Shown piece after piece: positions 16,386-24,971 of a stretch of DNA of 34,216 nt; positions within the stretch are counted from its first letter, which is position 1, and every line of letters begins with the position of its first letter. The stretch lies in the NCBI GenBank assembly GCA_963169225.1, contig CAUJDH010000028.1:1-34216 (forward strand), read 5' to 3'. The DNA is from Actinomycetota bacterium (lineage in GTDB: Bacteria > Actinomycetota > Actinomycetes > S36-B12 > UBA10799). The notes under the pieces are model-generated. The model searched no databases, was not told the origin of the DNA, and saw nothing but the letters and a program-made list of their open reading frames with translations. Position numbers and translations under genes: made by a program.

Positions 16386-17462
16386 GCGTGCAACCGTTCC
16401 GGCGATAAATCCTTCGACTGCTTCGCGTGCCTCGTCGTCGGTGTATTGAACCGGCGGGCTCTTCATGAAGTAGGAGCTTGCGCTGAGGATTGGACCACCG
16501 ATGCCGCGATCCTTGGCGATCTTGGCGGCGCGCAGGGCATCGATGATGATGCCGGCCGAGTTGGGCGAGTCCCAAACCTCGAGCTTGTACTCAAGGCTCA
16601 ATGGGATGTCACCGAAGTTGCGACCTTCGAGGCGAATGAACGCCCATTTGCGGTCATCGAGCCAGGCGACATAGTCGGACGGTCCGATGTGGACGTTGCG
16701 GTCCGCGATCTCTTCTTGTAGCTGTGAAGTAACCGACTGGGTTTTCGAGATCTTCTTGGACTCTAGGCGCTCACGCTCGAGCATGTTCATGAAGTCCATG
16801 TTGCCGCCTACGTTGAGCTGGTAGGTACGGTCGACGGTCACGCCGCGATCTTCGAACAGTTTGGCGAGCACGCGGTGGGTGATGGTGGCACCGATTTGGC
16901 TCTTGATGTCGTCGCCGACGATCGGAACGCCAGCGTCTTCGAACTTCTGCGCCCATTCGGGAGTACCTGCGATGAACACGGGCAGTGCGTTGACGAACGC
17001 AACGCCAGCGTCGATCGCGCACTGCGCATAGAACTTGGCTGCCTCTTCGGAACCTACTGGGAGGTAGCACACGAGAACGTCAACTTCGGCTTCCTTGAGG
17101 GCTGCGACTACGTCGACTGGGCTCTGTTCGGACTCTTCGACCATCTCGCGGTAGTACTTGCCTAGACCGTCGAGGGTGTGGCCACGCTGTACTGTCACAC
17201 CGGTCGGAGGAACGTCCGCGATCTTGATCGTGTTGTTCTCGCTGGCCGTGATCGCATGTGCGAGGTCTTGGCCGACCTTTTTGGCGTCGACGTCGAAAGC
17301 AGCGACGAATTCGATGTCGCCAATGTGGTATTCGCCGAACTGGACGTGCATAAGTCCCGGAACGCGATCATTAGCGTCAGCGTTCTTGTAGTACTCAACG
17401 CCTTGGATCAGTGACGATGCGCAGTTACCGACACCGACAACTGCTACGCGGATGTTTCCCAT
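16383..17462 (-). CDS. ino1: Inositol-3-phosphate synthase
   Basis: The NAD-dependent enzyme converts glucose-6-phosphate to 1L-myo-inositol-1-phosphate, the entry to phosphatidylinositol, mycothiol and related actinobacterial products. The 359 residues match the compact actinobacterial type: Rossmann start [13 protein letters not shown] (6-18), [23 protein letters not shown] and [10 protein letters not shown]. Length equals that of the mycobacterial enzyme. An AAAGG ribosome binding site lies about 9 nt before the ATG. The PadR regulator is upstream on the same strand with a 78-bp gap, the Rv0047c-Rv0046c arrangement. Confidence 0.96.
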   Translation of the reverse strand: MGNIRVAVVGVGNCASSLIQGVEYYKNADANDRVPGLMHVQFGEYHIGDIEFVAAFDVDAKKVGQDLAHAITASENNTIKIADVPPTGVTVQRGHTLDGLGKYYREMVEESEQSPVDVVAALKEAEVDVLVCYLPVGSEEAAKFYAQCAIDAGVAFVNALPVFIAGTPEWAQKFEDAGVPIVGDDIKSQIGATITHRVLAKLFEDRGVTVDRTYQLNVGGNMDFMNMLERERLESKKISKTQSVTSQLQEEIADRNVHIGPSDYVAWLDDRKWAFIRLEGRNFGDIPLSLEYKLEVWDSPNSAGIIIDALRAAKIAKDRGIGGPILSASSYFMKSPPVQYTDDEAREAVEGFIAGTVAR

Positions 17463-17482
17463 TTTTCTTGCCTTTCATTTTC

Positions 17483-17497
17483 AGAATCGAAGATTCT
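17483..17497. promoter_or_regulatory. 15-bp dyad in the ino1 leader
   Basis: AGAATC, three bases, GATTCT: a perfect inverted repeat 20 bp upstream of the ino1 ATG, between padR and ino1. It could be an operator or a small RNA hairpin. No T-run follows on either strand to suggest a terminator. Confidence 0.35.
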
Positions 17498-17540
17498 TTA
17501 GGTGTGTGAAGTTTGTTGATTTAAGTTTTCTGCTTAGAGA

Positions 17541-18131
17541 TCAGCCAGCTTTGTTGCCGACTTTCTTGCCACCTAGTTGTTCCTGCTCGATCAGCTCGGT
17601 GAGCCAACGAACTTCGCGTTCGGTGCTATCGAGGCCGTGGCGTGCAAGTTCTGCGGTATAACCATCGACCTTCTCAGCGCCTTTGGAGGCTGCGCCCTTG
17701 AGCGAAGCCAAACGTTCTTCCATACGTGACCGGCGACCTTGAAGGATTCTGACCCTCACGTCGCTATCGGTTTGCGAGAAGAACGCAAAGTGCACATCGA
17801 ACCGTTCGTCGTCCCATGTCTCCGGGCCGGTTTCAGCCAAGAGTGACTCGAAGCGTTCTTTGCCGTCTGCTGTGAGTTGGTAGACGATTTTGGAGCGGCG
17901 CCCGGACAATGCCGGGGCACCTGCGTCTGCCGGACCCATTTCACGGATCATTCCTTGACCAAGCATGCGCTTGAGACAGGGGTAGAGCGACCCGTAGGAG
18001 ATGGCGCGGAAGCTACCGAGCACGCTATTGAGCTGTTTGCGCAGCTCGTAACCGTGCATGGGTGAATCGTGCAGAAGACCCAAGACAGCAAACTCCAAGA
18101 CCCCGCTTTTACCGCCGGATTGCTTGGCCAT
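17541..18131 (-). CDS. PadR family transcriptional regulator
   Basis: A 196-residue PadR protein. The N-terminal winged helix (about 10-90) starts with VLEFAVLGLLHDSPMHGYEL and includes SYGSLYPCLKRM, the recognition helix; the wing is followed by TADGKERFESLL. The C-terminal half is the long helical PadR_C dimerisation region with ERLASLKG and a Lys-rich end. The family usually represses its own gene and neighbours. Upstream, at 18165-18198, are repeated CGATACATC sites that look like its operator. The target set is unknown; ino1, 78 bp downstream on the same strand, is an obvious candidate. Confidence 0.92.
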   Translation of the reverse strand: MAKQSGGKSGVLEFAVLGLLHDSPMHGYELRKQLNSVLGSFRAISYGSLYPCLKRMLGQGMIREMGPADAGAPALSGRRSKIVYQLTADGKERFESLLAETGPETWDDERFDVHFAFFSQTDSDVRVRILQGRRSRMEERLASLKGAASKGAEKVDGYTAELARHGLDSTEREVRWLTELIEQEQLGGKKVGNKAG

Positions 18132-18164
18132 TAGTGTCTCTTTCTACTTCTACTGTTTCGACTT

Positions 18165-18198
18165 GATATATCGAACCGATACATCACAACGATACATC
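18165..18198. promoter_or_regulatory. Probable PadR operator: dyad plus direct repeat
   Basis: GATATATCG (18165-18173), three bases, then CGATACATC (18177-18185) form a near-perfect 21-bp dyad, with 8 of 9 paired positions. CGATACATC occurs again at 18190-18198, 13 bp on. PadR operators often contain ATGT...ACAT-type half sites. The cluster lies 34-67 bp upstream of the padR ATG and also near the divergent DUF5318 promoter. Confidence 0.55.
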
Positions 18199-18270
18199 AT
18201 GATTTGCCAAGGCAACAGGGAACTCACCCTTTGTGACCCAGTTCATATGACCAACTGCCCCGCTGGCGCG

Positions 18271-18276
18271 TATTCT
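18271..18276 (+). promoter_or_regulatory. Probable -10 element, leaderless DUF5318 gene
   Basis: TATTCT, six bases before the ATG at 18283. It supports the ATG over the adjoining in-frame TTG at 18280. Confidence 0.6.
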
Positions 18277-18282
18277 TGATTG

Positions 18283-18801
18283 ATGGCATCTGGACGGGGC
18301 ACCCCAAGCATCAAGGGCACCAAAACGCCCGGCTTGCCGGGCAAGCCAAAGCGTGAACGCCCCGAGCTACGTGAACCAGAATCGGTCGCTAATCCGTATG
18401 CTCCGCGCCGCATTGTCGACCACACTCTCACCAGACGCGCGGCCCTTGGCTCGCTAGTTATGGCCGCTACTGGGGCGAGCGATCACTTGGATCCGCATCC
18501 GCACCTGTTGCGGGCAGCCAAAAACCACGGGCTTGAGGCGGGGATGCCCTGCCCATGGTGCAAAGAAGAAGAGTCGCTCAAGCACCTCAACTATGTCTAC
18601 GGTGACGAGCTTGGTGCCTATTCGGGCCGGCTCAAGACGGAGTCAGAGCTGCACGAGATGGCAACGCAGCACGGGGAGTTTCGGGTGTACATCGTGGAGG
18701 TGTGTATTGATTGCGGTTGGAACCACCTAGTTAAGAGCTATGTTTTAGGTGATGGAGTTCCGCGACCAGCACTTGCGACACCGCGAGACATAATTGAGTA
18801 G
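18283..18801 (+). CDS. DUF5318 family protein
   Basis: A 172-residue protein with a basic, proline-rich N-terminus (about 1-45) and a C-terminal half carrying two CxxC pairs, CPWC and CIDC (followed by GWNHL), that could bind one zinc. The family sits next to the origin-proximal PBP gene in actinobacteria (Rv0049, before ponA1 in M. tuberculosis) and has no established function. Start chosen at ATG 18283, six bases after TATTCT; no ribosome binding site. The PBP gene follows 50 bp downstream on the same strand with its own leaderless promoter. Confidence 0.85.
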   Translation: MASGRGTPSIKGTKTPGLPGKPKRERPELREPESVANPYAPRRIVDHTLTRRAALGSLVMAATGASDHLDPHPHLLRAAKNHGLEAGMPCPWCKEEESLKHLNYVYGDELGAYSGRLKTESELHEMATQHGEFRVYIVEVCIDCGWNHLVKSYVLGDGVPRPALATPRDIIE

Positions 18802-18839
18802 TTCATGGCTAGGTCATAGTCATTGGGAAGCAAGCAGTT

Positions 18840-18845
18840 TAGGAT
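18840..18845 (+). promoter_or_regulatory. Probable -10 element, leaderless PBP gene
   Basis: TAGGAT, six bases before the GTG at 18852; supports that GTG as start. Confidence 0.5.
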
Positions 18846-18851
18846 CGATTC

Positions 18852-20969
18852 GTGATCGACTATCCGCGTAAGGGCAAGACGGGGTTCTCAAGATGGGTCC
18901 CTTCGTTCAAGCTTTTCATTGGCTTGGTCGGTTTTTGCATTATCGCTGTCTTTGGACTCGTTGCTTTGGCGGTGATCTTCACTCCGATTCCAGAGCCGAA
19001 CGAAGTTGCCCGAGCCGAACAAAACATCGTCTATTGGAACGATGGTCACACTGAGATGGGTCGGATCGGCGAATCCAACCGTGTGAGTGTTCCGCTGAGC
19101 GATGTGCCGCTCGTAACTCAACATGCAGTACTCGCGGCAGAAGACCGTGACTACTTCAAGCATGGAGGATTCGATCCAATGGCGCTGGGTCGTGCGACCT
19201 GGGGTCAATTGCGTGGAGAAGCGGGTGCTGGAGGCGCATCTACGATTACCCAGCAGTACGCGCGCAACGCTTTCTTGTCTCAAGAGCAGTCCATCGTCCG
19301 AAAAGTACGCGAGATCATCTTGTCCATCAAGTTGGACTTCACCGAATCCAAAGAGGACATTCTCAGCAACTACCTCAACACGATCTACTTTGGCCGCGGT
19401 GCCTATGGCATTGAGTCTGCTTCGCAGGCTTATTTTGGGCGGCCGTCTAGCAAGCTGAATTTGAATCAATCTGTGGCGCTAGCGGCGATCATCCAGCAGC
19501 CGACGAACCTGGACCCTGAGAAGAACCCCGAGGCACTTAGAGCTCGTATGGACTATGTCGCAGACGGCATGCTCAAAGAGGGTTGGATTACTCAGGCGCA
19601 ACGAAACAAGATTCGTATGCCCGAATTCAAGCCTTATAAGAAGGCAAAGAACGCTTATAAGGGCACGAACGGTTACCTACTTGATTCCGTTCGCCGCCAA
19701 ATGTTGACGCTCGGCTATACCGAGGAGCAGATCAACCTAGGTGGCTTCCACATCGTGTCGACATTCGATCGCGACAAACAGCGGGCGGCAGTGGAAGCAG
19801 TCGAGAACTCTGGTCTGGATCAGAGCAACGGTTTGCGGATCGGTCTGAGTTCTGTGGAGCCTTCGACCGGTGAGATCAAGGCGCTGTACGGAGGTCGCGA
19901 TTACCTCAAGAATCAGCTGTCCAATGCGGACCAAGCTATTGCGTTGGCGGGTTCGACCTTCAAGACGTTCACCTTGGCAGCTGCATTCGAAGATGACATC
20001 GGACTTAACTCTTTGTGGAACGGCAATTCACCGATCAACCAAGGTGGCCACTGGCTGCATAACGAGAACAACGTCTCGTACGGAACTGTTTCACTCGAGA
20101 CCGCGACAGAGCGTTCGGTCAACACTGCTTTCGCGTTGGTCGGCGACAAGGTCGGTCATAAGGCGGTCATGCAGTCGGCAATTCGTGCGGGTCTTCCCGA
20201 GAACACAGTGGGATTGGTTGCCGATGGACAGACGACTTTGGGAACCTCTTCGCCAACAACGCTAGACATGGCCAGCGCGTATGCGACGTTCGCCAATCAG
20301 GGCAACCGGATCGCTCCGACCTCAGTGCTCAAGGTCTCGCGCGCAGGCAACAAAACCGAGTATGAGTACACGCCTGCGCCAACGCGTGCTTTTAGTACCG
20401 ACGTTGCCAACACGGTGAACTACACGCTGCAGCAGGTGGTCAACAGCGGAACCGGAACTCGTGCCCTAAGTCTTGGCAAGCCTGCTGCAGGCAAGACGGG
20501 AACTACTGACAACAACCGTTCAGCTTGGTTCTCTGGTTACACCCCGAATCTCTCGACTGCTGTTGCACTATCGATGCAAGGTAAGGACGGGAATGCCGAG
20601 TCTCTGTCGAGCTTAGGTCTTGGCCATATTGCAGGTGGTAGCTACCCGGCTTCGATCTGGACTAACTATATGAGCCAGGCGCTTGCTAATGACCCGGAAG
20701 AGGAATTCACTTTGCCTGAGAAGTGGCCAGGTGACTACAACCCAGTTCCGTGGATGTCGAACGACGATTGGCAGCCGTACGAGCCGACCAGCGAGCCACC
20801 GACTTCTTCACCAACCGAGAGTCCGACAGGTAGCCCCAGTGGTTCACCAACTGGTTCTCCAACTCAAAGTCAGTCACCACAGAACCGACAGTTGCCAGTA
20901 CCTGGACGCGGTGATGCGGACGGTACCCCGTTTGACTTACTAAACGCGGTACGTCAGCTCTTCTCGTAG
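18852..20969 (+). CDS. Class A penicillin-binding protein (transglycosylase/transpeptidase)
   Basis: A bifunctional peptidoglycan synthase of 705 residues that polymerises glycan strands from lipid II and cross-links the peptides outside the membrane. In order: short cytoplasmic N-terminus, membrane anchor (about 17-41), GT51 transglycosylase with E97 in AAEDRDYFKHGG and the GGASTITQQYARN motif, then a transpeptidase with S368-TFK, S422-V-N and K548-T-G (AGKTGTTDN). The C-terminus is a Ser/Pro/Thr-rich stretch (about 635-680, repeated SPTGSP-like units), probably wall-spanning; there is no PASTA domain. It is the counterpart of mycobacterial PonA1 by position. The last 30 bp overlap the convergent GT87 gene. 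Confidence 0.95.
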   Translation: MIDYPRKGKTGFSRWVPSFKLFIGLVGFCIIAVFGLVALAVIFTPIPEPNEVARAEQNIVYWNDGHTEMGRIGESNRVSVPLSDVPLVTQHAVLAAEDRDYFKHGGFDPMALGRATWGQLRGEAGAGGASTITQQYARNAFLSQEQSIVRKVREIILSIKLDFTESKEDILSNYLNTIYFGRGAYGIESASQAYFGRPSSKLNLNQSVALAAIIQQPTNLDPEKNPEALRARMDYVADGMLKEGWITQAQRNKIRMPEFKPYKKAKNAYKGTNGYLLDSVRRQMLTLGYTEEQINLGGFHIVSTFDRDKQRAAVEAVENSGLDQSNGLRIGLSSVEPSTGEIKALYGGRDYLKNQLSNADQAIALAGSTFKTFTLAAAFEDDIGLNSLWNGNSPINQGGHWLHNENNVSYGTVSLETATERSVNTAFALVGDKVGHKAVMQSAIRAGLPENTVGLVADGQTTLGTSSPTTLDMASAYATFANQGNRIAPTSVLKVSRAGNKTEYEYTPAPTRAFSTDVANTVNYTLQQVVNSGTGTRALSLGKPAAGKTGTTDNNRSAWFSGYTPNLSTAVALSMQGKDGNAESLSSLGLGHIAGGSYPASIWTNYMSQALANDPEEEFTLPEKWPGDYNPVPWMSNDDWQPYEPTSEPPTSSPTESPTGSPSGSPTGSPTQSQSPQNRQLPVPGRGDADGTPFDLLNAVRQLFS

Positions 20970-22397
20970 CGCAGCTTCTTCTAGTTTGGCAGATTCCTCA
21001 GCTCCCTCTGGCCCTGATCCAGTCGCAGCTTCGGAAGCATCCGTCGCCTTCTTAGGGTCATGCTCCGGATTGAGGATGTCCCGCACGATCATGATGCAGA
21101 AGTAGGTCGTCGCCGCTAGGTGCACAAAGATTCCTACTGCGTACCACTGGCCGTTGAAGCCCTTGGCACCTTCGACGAACGCGAGGTACAGCCAGATCGA
21201 GGCAAAGTAGAACACTTCGCCGGCCTGCCAAATCAGGAAGTCGCGCCAGCGTGGTCGGGCAAGCGCTGCGAGTGGAATCAGCCACAGCACGAACTGCGGT
21301 GAGTAGATCTTGTTCGTCAGGATGAAGGCAGCCAGAACTAGGAATGCCAGCTGCGCCAGACGCGGAGTTTTGGGGGCTTTGAGGCCAAGGATCGCGATGC
21401 CTAAACAAAGCACCAAGAACAAACCCATGGCGAGAATGTTGAGCGCATCGGCGGGGATCTTGAGGCCGATAGTGGACAGCATCATCCAGACCGAGCCGAA
21501 GTCTTGGCCGCGCTCGGAGCTGAACGAGTAGAACGTAAACCAACCCTCGAAGTTGATCAACATGAACGGAATGTTGATCACCAGCCAGGCACCGATTCCG
21601 CCGGCCAGCGACTGCCAAAATGCCTTCATGTTTTTGGTTCGCCAACACACGACCAGGATCGGCCCAAAGAGCAAGAACGGGTAGAACTTGGCTGCTGCGG
21701 CTAACCCCAAGAAGATGCCTGCAGCTACCGGGTTTCGCCTGGCCCAAAGCAGCATCGCTACAGTGGTTAGGGCGATGGCCAGCATGTCCCAGTTGATCGT
21801 TGCGTTGAGTGCGACACAAGGTGCTGCTGCAAGGAGCGCTGCATCCCACGGCCTGGTCGGCACTGTTTTGGCTGTGGCGACAATCGCCACCACGAAGCAG
21901 ACGAACAACATGATCACGTTGGCGGTGAAGAATCCTTGGCCACCGTTACCAAAGACGGGAGTCAGCCAGCTGCCGATTTGCATGAACATACCGGTGAGCA
22001 CCGGGTACTCAAGTTGTTCCTGTCCGGGAAGCGGGTCGCTGATGTACGGGAACACTCCACTGGAGAACCCGCGCAGGGCATAGAGCGGTGGAATATCCGA
22101 GTAACACATTGTGAGGTAACGATCAGGGCTTGCCCAACTGGAGGCGATGCACGGCACCTTCTGGAAGATCCCAATGAGATACGTCACCGCACCGATCGCG
22201 ATCAGCGCCCGGATCGGGTTCCACCAGCCGATCGGTGCCTCCGAGTGGGGCAACCAGCGACGAGTTAGTGGGCCACCGATCCGCTCGGACGATCCAGCGA
22301 CGAACGGGTCGTCTTGAGTTGGTGCGACCGTCGAGGGCTGCGCTGCAGGGGTCACCGTCTCCTGGACGTGTTCCTCAGTTGTCGACTGCTCTGACAT
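20940..22397 (-). CDS. GT87-like polyprenyl-phosphate-dependent glycosyltransferase (DUF2029)
   Basis: A 485-residue polytopic membrane protein with a disordered N-terminus (1-55), about ten membrane helices and a charged tail. The first outer loop holds CYSDIPPLYALRG and QLEYPVLTG, typical of the GT-C fold GT87 family, which uses polyprenyl-phosphate sugars. The position after the PBP matches Rv0051. The frame opens at 22499, but the ATG at 22397 is chosen because it follows the upstream gene's stop by 13 bp and has TAGGTT seven bases before it. The substrate and acceptor are unknown. It is last of the femX - racemase - GT87 run and overlaps the PBP gene tail to tail. Confidence 0.85.
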   Translation of the reverse strand: MSEQSTTEEHVQETVTPAAQPSTVAPTQDDPFVAGSSERIGGPLTRRWLPHSEAPIGWWNPIRALIAIGAVTYLIGIFQKVPCIASSWASPDRYLTMCYSDIPPLYALRGFSSGVFPYISDPLPGQEQLEYPVLTGMFMQIGSWLTPVFGNGGQGFFTANVIMLFVCFVVAIVATAKTVPTRPWDAALLAAAPCVALNATINWDMLAIALTTVAMLLWARRNPVAAGIFLGLAAAAKFYPFLLFGPILVVCWRTKNMKAFWQSLAGGIGAWLVINIPFMLINFEGWFTFYSFSSERGQDFGSVWMMLSTIGLKIPADALNILAMGLFLVLCLGIAILGLKAPKTPRLAQLAFLVLAAFILTNKIYSPQFVLWLIPLAALARPRWRDFLIWQAGEVFYFASIWLYLAFVEGAKGFNGQWYAVGIFVHLAATTYFCIMIVRDILNPEHDPKKATDASEAATGSGPEGAEESAKLEEAALREELTYRV

Positions 22398-22404
22398 GAA
22401 TCGC

Positions 22405-22410
22405 AACCTA
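22405..22410 (-). promoter_or_regulatory. Possible -10 element, leaderless GT87 gene
   Basis: TAGGTT on the minus strand, seven bases before the ATG at 22397, squeezed into the 13-bp gap after the racemase-like gene. Confidence 0.4.
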
Positions 22411-23724
22411 TTAGTCGAGGCCGATGATCTGGTCGAACGCGGCGGTCGTATGACGCACTCGGCATTCGAGTTCGTCACCGACTTGGGGCACACGGCCACC
22501 TTGTCCGACCGTTGCCCGAACGTCTTCTTCAGCCACCCAGATCAGCGACACCTGCATATGCGGGGGCTCAACAAACCAGCGATGCTTACCGCCCCACACG
22601 AACGGCGACCTGGCCCGACCGAGAGACTCGAGCGCACCTGTGCCTACCGACACTGCGCGCTGACGCAATGAGGCAGCTGGGGTAGGTGCCTCAAGCGCAA
22701 CTCCGTGCGAAGTTCCGCCACCCACGACGATAAGCAAACCAGCCTTGGGCACTCCGCGCTGACGGTAGCCAACAGCGCGACCTTTGGATGTTTCGTGTAC
22801 CGCCAAGATTGTTCCTTTGGCTGAGAGTGACTCCGCATCTCCGAGCCATAGTCGGGTTCCCATACGAACGAAAACTGGAATATTGGGCAGTGCCCGCCGC
22901 AGCTGTTTAAGTTCTTGATCATCAAGGTGTGAGACCCACATAGCTACCGCGTCAGAAGTGAGTTGGCATCCTGCATCCTCGAGTTGGCCGACCGCACGCA
23001 GCCATGTGAGTGACCACGACCAGGCTTCGCGCACGCGAGCACTCGCGCCTTTCTCGGGTTGGATGATCGGCGAATCGTCGTGCCAGTTCGATTCAAGCGT
23101 CTCGACGTGGGGAGCTTTGGGTTGGGCGATCGGCAAGTGGAGCGCGAGACCGTACAGCTCGATCCTGCGTTCGCGCAGAGCTTGGCGGATCACATTGTCG
23201 GCAAGCAGGGCGTCCAAGTCTGGCTCGGCGAGACCAAAGCGTCGCATCGAGGTCAAGCCTTCGATAACCACTTTGGGGGCTTCATCATGTGTGTTGACTA
23301 CACCGGTCGCGAGTTCGTGCAGTGCCTCGACGCTGGCCACGGTGCGGATAATCCGATTGCGTAGGCCCTCGCCGGCTTGCCCGCTGTCGATGTAGTCCCA
23401 CATGGCTTCGGCCACGACATCGCGAGCGTCCCACGGTTGCATGACAAGGATCTGACCGCTGAAGAATCGTCCTGCGGCAGCCGCTTCGTAGGGTGTGCCC
23501 ACGGCCATCCGGCTGACACCAATGCGTTCGGCTTCACGCGCCAAATTGGCGACACCAAGTCCGTATCCATTGCCTTTGGCGACCGGCACAATGTCACCCG
23601 AACCCTGCGCATCGGTTGTCGGTTCGCCTTTTGACGGAGTCTTGATGGCGCTGCGCACTTCGGCGGTAACGTTGTCGACATTGGCCCGCCAACGCGGTCC
23701 GTCAACTCGCAAAGTAAAAGTCAT
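22411..23724 (-). CDS. Alanine racemase-like PLP protein linked to FemX
   Basis: A 437-residue protein with an alanine-racemase N-terminal barrel: the PLP-lysine motif VAKGNGYGLG with K50, and a C-terminal beta domain with VGYRQRGVPKAG and VGGGTSHGV. It is longer and more divergent than housekeeping Alr (about 370 residues), and the usual RxSMD-type catalytic Tyr region is not obvious to me, so activity is uncertain. Its ATG overlaps the femX stop (TAATG), so the two are translationally coupled. The pairing of such a racemase-like gene with a FemAB gene recurs in actinobacteria. A role in supplying or selecting a cross-bridge amino acid is inference. Confidence 0.8.
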   Translation of the reverse strand: MTFTLRVDGPRWRANVDNVTAEVRSAIKTPSKGEPTTDAQGSGDIVPVAKGNGYGLGVANLAREAERIGVSRMAVGTPYEAAAAGRFFSGQILVMQPWDARDVVAEAMWDYIDSGQAGEGLRNRIIRTVASVEALHELATGVVNTHDEAPKVVIEGLTSMRRFGLAEPDLDALLADNVIRQALRERRIELYGLALHLPIAQPKAPHVETLESNWHDDSPIIQPEKGASARVREAWSWSLTWLRAVGQLEDAGCQLTSDAVAMWVSHLDDQELKQLRRALPNIPVFVRMGTRLWLGDAESLSAKGTILAVHETSKGRAVGYRQRGVPKAGLLIVVGGGTSHGVALEAPTPAASLRQRAVSVGTGALESLGRARSPFVWGGKHRWFVEPPHMQVSLIWVAEEDVRATVGQGGRVPQVGDELECRVRHTTAAFDQIIGLD

Positions 23725-24935
23725 TAGGCTGCCTCCTCGCCTTTGCGGCCCTTGCCGAACATGCCCTTGACATTGGCAGCGATTTCGCGGCGACGCATAT
23801 AGAGGTCAAATGCTTTGGCCACGCCAGGACGAAGCGCGTAGTCCCACTCGCCCACATATTCGACTGCGGTGCCGCCGGTGCCCAGCTTGAATCGAATCAA
23901 ACCGAATAGCGGGTCACTCTCGTCGAGGGTGTCGCTGATTCCGCGTAGGTCGTAGACAGTGGCGCCATTGTCGAGTGCATCAGTGATCATTCGCCATTGG
24001 ATCGCATTCGATGGTTTGACCTCGCGGCCGGCATTAGCCGAGGCACCGTATGAGTACCAACTGTGTGGGCCGACTTGGACAGTCGTTGTGGCTGCCAGAG
24101 CTTTGCCCTCGTGGCGGGCTATGTAGAGCCGCATAGTCCGGGCATCAAATTCGTTGAGCGAATCCCACATCTGTTCGAAGTATTCGAGTCCACGCGGGAC
24201 GAACCCATCACGCTCGGCAGTCTCTACATATAGAGGGTGGAACTCGGCTAAGTCCTCGCGAGTGCCGTCAACGATCTCGACCCCCAGCTTGTCGGCCTTG
24301 CGGATGTTGCGGCGCCACAGTTGGTTGAATCCGGCGAAGATCTCGTCCTGGGTACGGCCTTCGAGTGGAACTTGGAACACGTAACGGGGTTGAACGTCAC
24401 CAAAGCCAGCACCGGTATCGGGTTGTTGGGTAAATCCGAAGGCTTTGAGTTGGGCGATAACGGACTGGCCAACTTCGAATTCGTTGTCGGCCTTCACGTC
24501 GCGCAGGCGTAGCGAGTGGATCGGTGCGACATGCTCGCTCTTGGCGGCTGCGATCGCGTCCTTGAGGTTTTTAGCTTCCCATGATCGAACCGGAATCGTT
24601 GGCCCCATCTTGACCATGAAGGCACCTTGGCCTTTGAGCAGATCGAGCATCGGCTGCACGATCTCAGCGACCGGGTATTTGGCCCAATCGACGACTGGGC
24701 CTTCTGGCAAATAAGCGAGCCACAGACGCGATTTGGGAACCTTGCGCGAGAGCACCAAACCGGCTCCTACTTGGGTATCGCCGTCGAACCATCCGATTGA
24801 CATATTGCCCCACTCGGATTTTGCACCCGCCCATTCGGGGATCTGCAGGAACGACACATCGAGCCCGAGGGCTGGGGTGTGAGAGACGAACTCGCGATGA
24901 GTCTCTGGACTGATGATCCGAACGTCGAGTGGCAC
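23724..24935 (-). CDS. FemAB/FemX family aminoacyltransferase
   Basis: FemX-type enzymes add amino acids from aminoacyl-tRNA to the stem peptide of lipid II to build the interpeptide bridge. The 403 residues have the paired GNAT-like architecture (about 20-150 and 165-370) with SRKVPKSRLWLAYLPEGPV, FNQLWRRNIRKADKLGVEI and the conserved LRGISDTLDESDPLFGLIRF. There is no long coiled-coil arm inserted as in FemA. The start is GTG with TAGTCT six bases upstream and no ribosome binding site. It leads the femX - racemase-like - GT87 operon and diverges from the endonuclease IV gene. The amino acid transferred cannot be read from sequence. Confidence 0.9.
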   Translation of the reverse strand: MPLDVRIISPETHREFVSHTPALGLDVSFLQIPEWAGAKSEWGNMSIGWFDGDTQVGAGLVLSRKVPKSRLWLAYLPEGPVVDWAKYPVAEIVQPMLDLLKGQGAFMVKMGPTIPVRSWEAKNLKDAIAAAKSEHVAPIHSLRLRDVKADNEFEVGQSVIAQLKAFGFTQQPDTGAGFGDVQPRYVFQVPLEGRTQDEIFAGFNQLWRRNIRKADKLGVEIVDGTREDLAEFHPLYVETAERDGFVPRGLEYFEQMWDSLNEFDARTMRLYIARHEGKALAATTTVQVGPHSWYSYGASANAGREVKPSNAIQWRMITDALDNGATVYDLRGISDTLDESDPLFGLIRFKLGTGGTAVEYVGEWDYALRPGVAKAFDLYMRRREIAANVKGMFGKGRKGEEAA

Positions 24936-24941
24936 TATCCA

Positions 24942-24947
24942 AGACTA
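24942..24947 (-). promoter_or_regulatory. Probable -10 element, leaderless femX operon
   Basis: TAGTCT on the minus strand, six bases before the GTG at 24935. Confidence 0.55.
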
Positions 24948-24959
24948 CGACCAGGCGAC

Positions 24960-24965
24960 TAGATT
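24960..24965 (+). promoter_or_regulatory. Probable -10 element, leaderless endonuclease IV gene
   Basis: TAGATT, six bases before the ATG at 24972. With the femX element on the other strand, it forms a 36-bp divergent promoter. Confidence 0.55.
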
Positions 24966-24971
24966 GGGCTT

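Noticed and set aside
20754-20880. Repeat element in the PBP C-terminus
   Set aside because: It is a low-complexity Ser/Pro/Thr coding stretch, common in wall-spanning tails, not a mobile or regulatory repeat.
21058-21849. Long alternative frame (263 codons) inside the GT87 gene
   Set aside because: It is on the same strand in another frame, its product is Arg/Ser/His-rich and low-complexity, and the GT87 frame has clear homology and membrane helices.
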